Shown here: piece after piece, positions 1-6,520 of the stretch | Layout of the letters: every line of letters starts with the position of its first letter | Position numbering within the stretch: position 1 is the first letter of the stretch | Assembly: GCA_004322345.1 (NCBI GenBank) | Contig: SCTQ01000311.1 | Coordinates: forward strand, 1 to 46,584 | DNA from: Aquabacterium sp. | GTDB lineage: Bacteria; Pseudomonadota; Gammaproteobacteria; Burkholderiales; Burkholderiaceae_C | Length of the DNA stretch: 46,584 bases | Direction: 5' to 3' | The notes under the pieces: model-generated | Told to the model about the DNA's origin: nothing | The model's database searches: none | Seen by the model: only the letters and a program-made list of their open reading frames with translations | Translations under genes and position numbers: made by a program

Positions 1-1
1 G

Positions 2-934
2 GCGCGGGCCGCCGCCGGCTGGACCGCCGCCGGCATGCTCAGCCCGCTGGCCGAGCTGGAATGCGCCGACGCCGCCAGCGCCGTGCGCGGGCTGCGCTCG
101 ATCGAGCTGTGGTCGCAGGTCGTGCCTGCATTGCCGGGGCCGGTGGACTTTCGCCGCGCCGGCAGCCTGCTGCTGGCGCATCGCGGCGACGAGCCGAGCG
201 CGCGGCGGTTGCTCGACACGCTCAAGTCCAAGGCGCCCGCGGGCCTGGAGCCTCAGCCGCTGTCGGCCGACGAGCTGCGCCAGCACGAGCCTGCCGTGCA
301 CGGGGCGTCCGCCGCCTGGCTGCTGTCGGGCGAAGGCCAGATCCACACGGTGCAGGCCATGCACGCGCTGGCCGACGGCGCCACGCACCGCGGCACCTCA
401 TGGCGCTGGAACCGGCCGGTGCAGCACCTGCGGCCCTACACACTGGACACCGAGGGCTACGACCATGTCTTCGACGTGCGCGGCCTGGGCGCGCGGCCCG
501 ACCTGCAGGTGCGCGGCGTGCGCGGCGAGGTGCTGTGGATCCACGCGCCCGGCCTGCTGCTGCACCGGCCGATGCGCCTGCTGCATCCGCGCCACCGCGT
601 CTACGTCGTGCCGCGCCCCGGCGACCTGGTGCTGGTGGGCGCCAGCGAGATCGAGAGCGAGGACCGCTCGCCCATCTCCGTGCGCACCACCCTGTCGTTG
701 CTCAGCGCCGCGCACAGCGTGCTGCCCGAGCTGGCCGAGGGCCGCGTCGTGCACACCGAGACCAACCTGCGCCCGGCCCTGCCGGACAACCTGCCCTGCC
801 TGCTGACGCAGCCGGGGCTGACGCGCATCAACGGCCTTTTCCGCCACGGCTGGCTGCTGGCGCCGGCGCTGGTGGAAGAGGCGATCGAGCAGGCCGGACT
901 GCTGCCGCAGAGCCTGCAGGAGACGGCCCCATGA
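2..934 (+). CDS. thiO: Glycine oxidase ThiO, 5'-truncated by window edge
   Basis: This is the C-terminal part of an FAD-dependent D-amino-acid/glycine oxidase that makes iminoglycine (dehydroglycine) for the thiazole ring of thiamine. The reading frame is open from base 2 and reads through the first ATG at base 35 with a family-like stretch (GWTAAGMLSPLAELE). The true start and the N-terminal GxGxxG FAD-binding motif therefore lie outside the window. The C-terminal segment around INGLFRHGWLLAPALVE matches the conserved end of the DAO fold. The stop overlaps the thiS start (ATGA at 931-934), so the genes look translationally coupled. The thiS, thiG and thiDE genes that follow support the ThiO call over other DAO-family oxidases. 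Confidence 0.9.
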   Translation, partial: ARAAAGWTAAGMLSPLAELECADAASAVRGLRSIELWSQVVPALPGPVDFRRAGSLLLAHRGDEPSARRLLDTLKSKAPAGLEPQPLSADELRQHEPAVHGASAAWLLSGEGQIHTVQAMHALADGATHRGTSWRWNRPVQHLRPYTLDTEGYDHVFDVRGLGARPDLQVRGVRGEVLWIHAPGLLLHRPMRLLHPRHRVYVVPRPGDLVLVGASEIESEDRSPISVRTTLSLLSAAHSVLPELAEGRVVHTETNLRPALPDNLPCLLTQPGLTRINGLFRHGWLLAPALVEEAIEQAGLLPQSLQETAP

Positions 935-1158
935 ACACCCCCGCGACGATCAGCGTGCTGGTCAACGGCGAGGCTTGCGAGCTGCCCGTTGGCACCGACC
1001 TCGCGCAACTCGTCGGGCGCCTTGCAGCCAGAGGCGTCTGCGCAGACAGCCTTGCGACTGCGGTCAACGGCGAGTTCGTTGCGCGCGGCCTGCGCACCGG
1101 CCACACGCTGCTCGACGGCGATCGGGTCCAGTGCTTCCAACCCATCGTCGGCGGGTGA
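931..1158 (+). CDS. thiS: Sulfur carrier protein ThiS
   Basis: A 75-residue ubiquitin-fold sulfur carrier. Its C-terminal Gly-Gly (ending PIVGG) is adenylated and converted to a thiocarboxylate, which gives sulfur to the thiazole built by ThiG. An ASTVNGEFV-like stretch (here [12 protein letters not shown]) and the exact GG end are what ThiS proteins show, although the protein is slightly longer than the usual 65-70 residues. The ATG start overlaps the thiO stop by 4 bases. The adenylating partner (ThiF or a MoeB-like protein) is not encoded in this window. A repeat-like, hairpin-rich 142-bp spacer separates thiS from thiG. Confidence 0.93.
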   Translation: MNTPATISVLVNGEACELPVGTDLAQLVGRLAARGVCADSLATAVNGEFVARGLRTGHTLLDGDRVQCFQPIVGG

Positions 1159-1229
1159 CCATGGCCCACCCCCTGCGCGCTTCGCGCGCCTCTTTCGAGG
1201 AGGCGTCACCCGTGGGCCGGCAAAGCCGG
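1153..1229. repeat. Hairpin-rich intergenic element between thiS and thiG
   Basis: The thiS-thiG spacer holds several inverted repeats: gcgcgc/gcgcgc (1175-1180 and 1184-1189, loop ttc), gcctc/gaggc (1188-1192 and 1200-1204), ccggc/gccgg (1217-1221 and 1225-1229, loop aaa), plus gggtgac (1153-1159) with gtcaccc (1205-1211) and ggcccac (1163-1169) with gtgggcc (1212-1218). The last two pairs are interleaved, not nested. The style resembles dispersed intergenic palindromic repeats of GC-rich Burkholderiales. Copy number cannot be tested from one window. The first arm includes the thiS stop codon. Confidence 0.6.
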
Positions 1230-1300
1230 ATCCACGGCATCCGCTGGCCTTGGCTGGCGGCATACCGACGCCCCGCTCAACCCACGGCCCGGAGCGCCTC

Positions 1301-2086
1301 ATGAATCCTTCCGTCCTGCACATCGCCGGCACGGCACTCTCCAGCCGCCTGCTGCTCGGCAGCGCCGGCTACCCCTCGCCCCAGGTGCTGCAGGACGCCG
1401 TCGCCGCGTCCGGCACGCAGGTGGTCACGCTGGGCCTGAAGCGCCAGCTCGCCACGCCCGCCGGCGACAACGGCTTCGTCGAGATGGTGCGCGCCAGCGG
1501 CGTGCACCTGCTGCCCAACACCGCGGGCTGCCGCACGGCGCGCGAGGCCGTGGCCCTGGCCCACATGGCGCGCGAGCTGCTGGGCACGCACTGGATCAAG
1601 CTGGAAGTCATCGGCGACGAGCACACGCTGCAGCCCGATCCCTTCGAGCTGGTGGACGCCGCCGCGCAGCTGGTGCGCGCGGGCTTCGAGGTGCTGCCCT
1701 ATTGCACCGACGACCTCGTCACCTGCCAGCGGCTGCTGGATGCCGGCTGCACGGTGCTGATGCCCTGGGGCGCGCCCATCGGCTCGGCCCAGGGCCTGCT
1801 CAACCCCTGGGCCCTACGCACGCTGCGTGCGCGGCTGCCGCGGGCGGTACTGATCGTGGATGCAGGCATCGGCGCGCCCTCGCATGCGGCGCGGGCGATG
1901 GAGCTGGGCTTCGATGCGGTGCTGCTCAACTCCGCCGTCGCGCAGTCGCCGGACCCCGTGCGCATGGCGCGCGCCTTCGCGCTTGCGGTGCAGGCCGGGC
2001 GCCTGGGCTGGGAGTCGGGGCTGATCGCCCCGCAGGACATGGCCGTGGCCAGCACGCCGGTGGGCGGGCGGCCCTTCGAGCTGTGA
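1301..2086 (+). CDS. thiG: Thiazole synthase ThiG
   Basis: A 261-residue TIM-barrel enzyme that condenses 1-deoxy-D-xylulose 5-phosphate, dehydroglycine and ThiS thiocarboxylate into the thiazole phosphate of thiamine. The Schiff-base lysine is K100 in WIKLEVIGD. The phosphate-binding loop PIGSAQGL lies near residues 159-166 and an ALLLNSAVA-like motif ([11 protein letters not shown]) follows. Length is normal for the family (about 255-270). The ATG at 1301 was chosen because [10 protein letters not shown] begins the conserved domain; upstream codons in the same frame run through the repeat-like spacer and have no family character. The stop is directly followed by the thiDE start region. Confidence 0.96.
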   Translation: MNPSVLHIAGTALSSRLLLGSAGYPSPQVLQDAVAASGTQVVTLGLKRQLATPAGDNGFVEMVRASGVHLLPNTAGCRTAREAVALAHMARELLGTHWIKLEVIGDEHTLQPDPFELVDAAAQLVRAGFEVLPYCTDDLVTCQRLLDAGCTVLMPWGAPIGSAQGLLNPWALRTLRARLPRAVLIVDAGIGAPSHAARAMELGFDAVLLNSAVAQSPDPVRMARAFALAVQAGRLGWESGLIAPQDMAVASTPVGGRPFEL

Positions 2087-2091
2087 GCGCC

Positions 2092-3627
2092 ATGGCATCG
2101 CCGCCCATCGCTTGGACCGTCGCCGGCTCCGACAGCGGCGGCGGCGCCGGACTGCAGGCCGACCTGCGCGCCTTCGACGCCTTCGACGTGCACGGCTGCA
2201 GCGCGGTGGCCGCGCTGACGGCGCAGCACTCGCGCGCGGTCGAACGCATCGAGGCCGTCTCGCCGCAGATGCTGCAGGCCCAGCTCGCCGTGCTGGCCGC
2301 CGATCTGCCGCCACGCGTGGTCAAGACCGGCATGCTGGGCAGCGCGGTGAACGTCGAGGTGGTGGCGCGCTGCATCGACGCGCTGCGCGCGGCGCATCCG
2401 CTGTCGGGCGTCGCGCTGGTCGTCGATCCGGTGCTGGGCGCGAGCAGCGGCGCGTCCTTCGCCGACGACGCCGTGCTGCGTGCGATACGCGAGCACTTGC
2501 TGCCGCGCGCCACGCTGGTCACGCCGAACCGGCACGAGGCCGCGCGCCTGCTGGGGCTGCCTGTGCTGGCCGATGCCGCCGCGGTCGAGCACGCCGCACG
2601 CGCCTTGCAGGCGCAAGGCCCCCGCGCCGTCGCCATCACCGGCGGCGACGCCGCCACCGCCGCGCAGGCGGCCGACAGCGAGGACTATCTGCTCGCCCCG
2701 CAGGCCGAAGGCTGGCTCGCGCTGCCGCGCCTGGACACGCCCCACCACCACGGCAGCGGCTGCACCTACGCCAGCGCCGCCGCCGCCGCGCTGGCCCACG
2801 GCTTTGCCGAAGCCGAAGCCGTCGTGCTGGCGAAGATGGCCACGCACCACGCGCTGCGGCACGGCTACGCGGCCGGCTCGGGCGCGGGCCCCGTGCATGC
2901 GCGCGCGGGCTTTGCGCGGGACACCGGCAACCTGCCGTCGCTGCGCCTGAGCGGCGCGCCTTCCGGCTTCGCCCCGCTGGCGCAGCCCGACATGGGCCTG
3001 TACGCCATCGTCGACGACGCCGGCTGGGTCTACCGCATGCTGGAGGCCGGCGTGCGCACGGTGCAGCTGCGCATCAAGGATGCCGGCGCACACGAGCTGC
3101 GCCACGAGATCCGCCGCGCCGTGGCCGCCGCACGGGCGGCAGGCGCCCAGCTCTTCGTCAACGACCACTGGCAGTTCGCGCTGCAGGAGGGTGCATACGG
3201 CGTGCACCTGGGCCAGGAGGACCTGCAGGCGGCCGACCTGCCGCGCATCGCCGCGGCCGGCCTGCGCCTGGGCGTCAGCACCCACGCCTATTGGGAAGTC
3301 TGCCGCGCCTGGGCCCTGCGCCCCAGCTACATCGCCTGCGGCCCCATCCATGCGACGCAGAGCAAGGCCATGCCGTGGATCGCGCAGGGCGAGGACAACC
3401 TGGCCTATTGGTGCGGCCTGCTGCCGCTGCCGGTGGTGGCCATCGGGGGAATGGACGTGCCGCGCACGCGGCGCGCACGCGCCTGCGGTGCCGCCGGCGT
3501 GGCCGTGATGAGTGCCATCACGGCCGCGGCGGACCCGCAGCGCGCCGCGCAGGCGCTGCTGCGAGCCGCAGCCCAGGCCGGGCCCCGGCACCCGGGGCCG
3601 CCGCGGGCACGGCCGACGCTGGCGTAG
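2092..3627 (+). CDS. thiDE: Bifunctional HMP(-P) kinase / thiamine-phosphate synthase (ThiD-ThiE fusion)
   Basis: A 511-residue fusion. Residues 1-270 are a ribokinase-fold HMP/HMP-P kinase (ThiD): AGSDSGGGAGLQADL at 11-25 and the anion-hole/catalytic motif GSGCTYASA at 221-229. Residues about 300-490 are a TIM-barrel thiamine-phosphate synthase (ThiE): YAIVDDAG, QLRIKDAG near 325-332, NDHWQFAL, GVHLGQEDL at 370-378, GPIHATQSK at 417-425 and AIGGM at 450-454. One protein can therefore phosphorylate the pyrimidine and couple it to the thiazole from ThiG. The ATG at 2092 lies 5 bases after the thiG stop; an in-frame GTG at 2083 overlapping that stop is an alternative. The GPIHATQSK loop differs somewhat from the more usual GPIFPTxTK. 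The A/P-rich tail after 490 looks disordered. Confidence 0.94.
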   Translation: MASPPIAWTVAGSDSGGGAGLQADLRAFDAFDVHGCSAVAALTAQHSRAVERIEAVSPQMLQAQLAVLAADLPPRVVKTGMLGSAVNVEVVARCIDALRAAHPLSGVALVVDPVLGASSGASFADDAVLRAIREHLLPRATLVTPNRHEAARLLGLPVLADAAAVEHAARALQAQGPRAVAITGGDAATAAQAADSEDYLLAPQAEGWLALPRLDTPHHHGSGCTYASAAAAALAHGFAEAEAVVLAKMATHHALRHGYAAGSGAGPVHARAGFARDTGNLPSLRLSGAPSGFAPLAQPDMGLYAIVDDAGWVYRMLEAGVRTVQLRIKDAGAHELRHEIRRAVAAARAAGAQLFVNDHWQFALQEGAYGVHLGQEDLQAADLPRIAAAGLRLGVSTHAYWEVCRAWALRPSYIACGPIHATQSKAMPWIAQGEDNLAYWCGLLPLPVVAIGGMDVPRTRRARACGAAGVAVMSAITAAADPQRAAQALLRAAAQAGPRHPGPPRARPTLA

Positions 3628-3650
3628 CCAGCACCCGGCCGCTGCTCAGG

Positions 3651-4253
3651 TCACTTCCGCAGTTCGGGCGAATCGGACAACGCCTTCAGCAGCTTGGCCA
3701 GAGCATCGTCGGAGGCGCGCTTGGCCGACAGCGAGAAGTCGGCCTTGAACTCGCTGAACGGTGCCTTGCCCTGGCCCAGCACCTTGATGTTGGTCACCGG
3801 CCGGCCCTGGACGTCGGTCACGGCGACATCGAACTCCACGGTGAACTCGGTCGGCGGCCAGGTGAAGGCGCTGTCGGAGGCCGAGGTGGTGTTGATCTTC
3901 GGCGTGATCACGATATTCACCGAACGGGCGGCCGCAGCCGCAGGGTCGTTCGGCTTGTCCAAGCGGACGACGTCGGCGAAGGTCTCGCTGAGCACCTTGT
4001 AGATGCCCGGCTCCAGCTCGCGGTACGGGAAATAGCTGACCTTGTCGCCACCGCCGCCGGGAGTCGTCACCTCGCGCGCCTTGTCCTCGGCGCTGATGTA
4101 GAAGCCCGCCGTCTTCGCGATCTTGGGGCTGGTGCTGGTGACCTTGGCGAGGTCGGGCGCCAGGGTGATGGGGTGGGCGCAGCCGCCCAGGACGACGGCG
4201 CCTGCGGCGAGGGCGAGGCCTGCGAGCAGGCGGCGGGTACGTTCGAACATCAT
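3651..4253 (-). CDS. Putative lipoprotein of unknown function
   Basis: A 200-residue protein with a lipoprotein signal: an arginine-rich n-region, a hydrophobic core and the lipobox LGGC with Cys25. The rest is predicted soluble, with alternating beta-like stretches (VNIVITPKI, FTVEFDVAVTDVQGRP) and a charged C-terminus. I do not recognise a named family. Two adjacent ATG codons (4253 and 4250) can start it, and an agggaga ribosome-binding site lies just upstream. It follows the other lipoprotein gene by 19 bases on the same strand, so the two probably form an operon and may act together at the cell envelope. It converges on thiDE with a 23-base gap and no visible terminator. Confidence 0.8.
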   Translation of the reverse strand: MMFERTRRLLAGLALAAGAVVLGGCAHPITLAPDLAKVTSTSPKIAKTAGFYISAEDKAREVTTPGGGGDKVSYFPYRELEPGIYKVLSETFADVVRLDKPNDPAAAAARSVNIVITPKINTTSASDSAFTWPPTEFTVEFDVAVTDVQGRPVTNIKVLGQGKAPFSEFKADFSLSAKRASDDALAKLLKALSDSPELRK

Positions 4254-4272
4254 GGCAATTTCTCCCTGTTGA

Positions 4273-4830
4273 TTACTTGAGTGCGTTCTGGAAATCCACG
4301 TCCGCGTACAGCGACGTCAGGAGACGCTGCACGATGAGGGGGTAGTTCTGCTGGGCGCGAGGCAGCGCGATGGCCGCCGCGAACGAGGTCTCCCACTCCA
4401 GGTCGGCGTGCTTGACCTTGTCGAAGCGGATCTGGCCCTTCTGCGTGACGACGAAGCGGGCGTCGATGAAGCCCTTGCCCACGCCCGTATCGACGTCGGT
4501 GTTCAGCAGCTCGCCGCTGATCTCCAAGTCGGCCGACGCGTTCAGGCGCTTGGCCAGTTCCAGCTCCTGGCGCAGCGCCTCCCGCAGGTAGGCGCCGTAG
4601 TCGCCACCGACGGACGACGACAGCGTGCTGCCGCGCATGCTGATGCCCTGGACGGCCGGCGTGCCAGCCTTGGCGGCGAAGGTGCCGACCTTGGCCGGCT
4701 GGGTGGTGGTCTTTTTCAGCGTATCGATGTTCTCGATGGACACCTGGTACGCGGGCGTCTGGAGCGCGCAGCCCGACATGGCGACGACCAGCGCCGCCAC
4801 GCCTCCCGTGAGACTGAGATTCCTCTTCAA
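4273..4830 (-). CDS. Putative lipoprotein of unknown function, TTG start
   Basis: A 185-residue protein with a short lipoprotein signal ending in MSGC (Cys21). The mature part has a helix-prone segment (GAYLREALRQELELAKRL, about 80-97), then beta-rich sequence and a C-terminal segment ending in FQNALK. No family is recognised. The start must be TTG at 4830: the signal peptide begins there, no in-frame ATG lies closer, and aaaggga sits about 7 bases upstream. An intrinsic terminator on the same strand lies only about 23 bases upstream, between any distant promoter and this gene. Either the promoter is very close, or the gene is controlled by termination in its leader. Confidence 0.8.
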   Translation of the reverse strand: MKRNLSLTGGVAALVVAMSGCALQTPAYQVSIENIDTLKKTTTQPAKVGTFAAKAGTPAVQGISMRGSTLSSSVGGDYGAYLREALRQELELAKRLNASADLEISGELLNTDVDTGVGKGFIDARFVVTQKGQIRFDKVKHADLEWETSFAAAIALPRAQQNYPLIVQRLLTSLYADVDFQNALK

Positions 4831-4853
4831 GATGGTTCCCTTTGATGTGGACG

Positions 4854-4877
4854 AAAAAAAGCCCCGGAAACCGGAGC
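4854..4877 (-). terminator. Intrinsic terminator upstream of the lipoprotein pair
   Basis: On the minus strand this reads gctccgg-ttt-ccggggc followed by seven T: a 7-bp stem (one G-T pair), 3-base loop and U-tract. The plus strand has no T-run on the other side, so it is directional. It ends about 23 bases before the TTG start of the lipoprotein gene. No coding sequence precedes it on this strand before urtA, so it would end a leader or a small RNA transcribed from within 4878-5128. Confidence 0.75.
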
Positions 4878-4987
4878 AGGGCGAAAGTTACCAGATGAAA
4901 GCGGTCGCCCGTTTCCGCAGCAACGGCCCGCGCCCGGATCCGACCTTCATCCGCCATGCGCCGGCACCGCCTCTACGCCACCTTGCG

Positions 4988-5015
4988 TATTGGCTGCGCA
5001 GGGCCCCCGCCAATA
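4988..5015. promoter_or_regulatory. Candidate operator or hairpin upstream of urtA
   Basis: An exact 7-bp inverted repeat, tattggc and gccaata, separated by 14 bases and lying 113 bases before the urtA ATG. The geometry suits a dimeric activator or a stem-loop. Which of the two it is cannot be told from sequence alone. Confidence 0.4.
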
Positions 5016-5128
5016 ACCTGCGCGCCATCCCGGACAAACCCGTCCCGGGGTGACTTGCAGACATCCACCCCCTTCCCCGCCTACCGGGAAGACGACCTTC
5101 CTCAGGACCTCTCAGGAGCCACATCCAA

Positions 5129-6406
5129 ATGAACTTCACCCGTCGCACCGCCGCCAAGTCCCTGACCGCGCTGGCTGCCGCCGCCTGCGCGCTGGGCTTC
5201 AGCAGCCTGGCCCAGGCCGCCGACACCATCAAGGTCGGCATCCTCCACTCGCTGTCCGGCACGATGGCCATCTCCGAGACCGTGCTGAAGGACGTCGCCC
5301 TGATGACGATCGACGAGATCAACGCCAAGGGCGGCGTGCTGGGCAAGAAGCTGGAGCCGGTGGTGGTCGACCCCGCGTCCAACTGGCCGCTGTTCGCCGA
5401 GAAGGCCAAGCAGCTGATCACCCAGGACAAGGTGGCCGTGGTCTTCGGCTGCTGGACCTCGGTGTCGCGCAAGTCCGTGCTGCCGGTGTTCGAGGAGAAC
5501 AACAGCCTGCTGTTCTACCCCGTGCAGTACGAAGGTGAAGAGCTGAGCAAGAACGTGTTCTACACGGGCGCGGCCCCCAACCAGCAGGCCATCCCCGCCG
5601 TCGAGTACCTGATGAGCAAGGACGGCGGCAGCGCCAAGCGCTTCGTCCTGCTGGGCACCGACTACGTGTACCCGCGCACCACCAACAAGATCCTGCGCGC
5701 CTTCCTGCACAGCAAGGGCATCAAGGACGAGGACATCATGGAGGAGTACACCCCCTTCGGGCACTCCGACTACCAGACCATCATCGCCAACATCAAGAAG
5801 TTCGCCTCGGCCGGCAAGAAGACCGCGGTGGTCTCGACGATCAACGGCGACTCCAACGTGCCCTTCTACAAGGAACTGGGCAACCAGGGCCTGAAGGCGA
5901 CGGACGTGCCGGTGGTGGCCTTCTCCGTCGGTGAGGAAGAGCTGCGCGGCGTGGACACCAAGCCGCTGGTGGGCCACCTGGCCGCCTGGAACTACTTCAT
6001 GTCCATCAAGAACCCGACCAACACGGCGTTCATCAAGGAGTGGACCGAGTACGCCAAGGCCAAGAACATCGCCGGCCACAAGGACAAGCCGCTGACCAAC
6101 GACCCGATGGAAGCCACCTACATCGGCATCAAGATGTGGGCGCAGGCCGTCGAGAAGGCCAAGAGCACCGACACCGACAAGGTGATCGCCGCGATGGCCG
6201 GCCAGACCGTCAAGGCCCCGGGCGGCTTCGTGTCCACGATGGACCCGAAGAACCACCACCTGCACAAGCCCGTGTTCATCGGCGAAGTGAAGGCCGACGG
6301 CCAGTTCAACGTGGTGTGGAAGACCAAGGGCCCGGTGGTCGCCGACCCGTGGAGCGACTACATCCCCGAGAACAAGGGCAAGGTCAACGAGCCTGCGAAG
6401 AAGTGA
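5129..6406 (+). CDS. urtA: Urea ABC transporter, substrate-binding protein UrtA
   Basis: A 425-residue periplasmic binding protein of the branched-chain amino acid/amide (HAAT) class. The signal peptide runs to AQA at residue 30, with an RR pair at 5-6 and a Tat-like n-region. Hallmarks of UrtA are present: ILHSLSGTMAISET, LLFYPVQYEGEE, FYTGAAPNQQAIPA, TDYVYPRTTNKI, YTPFGHSDYQTII and STINGDSNVPFYKEL. Length is normal. The ATG has aggag 10 bases upstream. It heads urtABCDE, whose order and completeness distinguish it from Liv-type amino-acid systems; a short-chain amide-type relative remains possible. No urease or urea-degrading gene lies in the window. Confidence 0.96.
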   Translation: MNFTRRTAAKSLTALAAAACALGFSSLAQAADTIKVGILHSLSGTMAISETVLKDVALMTIDEINAKGGVLGKKLEPVVVDPASNWPLFAEKAKQLITQDKVAVVFGCWTSVSRKSVLPVFEENNSLLFYPVQYEGEELSKNVFYTGAAPNQQAIPAVEYLMSKDGGSAKRFVLLGTDYVYPRTTNKILRAFLHSKGIKDEDIMEEYTPFGHSDYQTIIANIKKFASAGKKTAVVSTINGDSNVPFYKELGNQGLKATDVPVVAFSVGEEELRGVDTKPLVGHLAAWNYFMSIKNPTNTAFIKEWTEYAKAKNIAGHKDKPLTNDPMEATYIGIKMWAQAVEKAKSTDTDKVIAAMAGQTVKAPGGFVSTMDPKNHHLHKPVFIGEVKADGQFNVVWKTKGPVVADPWSDYIPENKGKVNEPAKK

Positions 6407-6424
6407 TCCTTTCCTGAAGACGAC

Positions 6425-6456
6425 GGGTGCGGCGGCGGATGTCCGGCGCCGCACCC
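6425..6456 (+). other. Strong hairpin between urtA and urtB
   Basis: An exact 10-bp stem, gggtgcggcg (6425-6434) and cgccgcaccc (6447-6456), with a 12-base loop and no T-run. Hairpins placed after binding-protein genes commonly protect the upstream mRNA from 3' decay, giving excess binding protein over permease. That role is inferred here. A second weak palindrome (ccggcc region) follows near 6484-6498. Confidence 0.7.
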
Positions 6457-6520
6457 GGACCGAATCGATACGGCTTGCCCCTCCAGGCCGCCGGCCTGCG
6501 GGGGCATCTTGCTTTTCCAC

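Larger units (their letters stand above)
4831..5128. promoter_or_regulatory. Divergent regulatory region between lipoproteins and urtA
   Basis: A gene-free stretch of 298 bases. It holds the minus-strand terminator at 4854-4877, an exact inverted repeat tattggc (4988-4994) / gccaata (5009-5015) with a 14-base spacer, and the urtA ribosome-binding site aggag at 5114-5118. I searched by eye for a sigma-54 -24/-12 element and for guanidine riboswitch motifs before urtA and found neither. No convincing sigma-70 promoter stands out. Confidence 0.55.

Noticed and set aside
1-930. TPP riboswitch for the thiamine operon
   Set aside because: The operon is cut at its 5' end by the window edge, and no THI-box-like sequence is seen in the spacers inside it. 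It may exist outside the window.
1699-3591. Minus-strand open frame of about 630 codons opposite thiG and thiDE
   Set aside because: Its composition is that of an antisense shadow, and the plus-strand enzymes have all their motifs.
4878-5128. Guanidine riboswitch, sigma-54 promoter or 6S RNA in front of urtA
   Set aside because: No ykkC-type or mini-ykkC ACGR loop pairs, no GG-N10-GC element with proper surroundings, and no long two-strand pairing of a 6S RNA could be found by eye.
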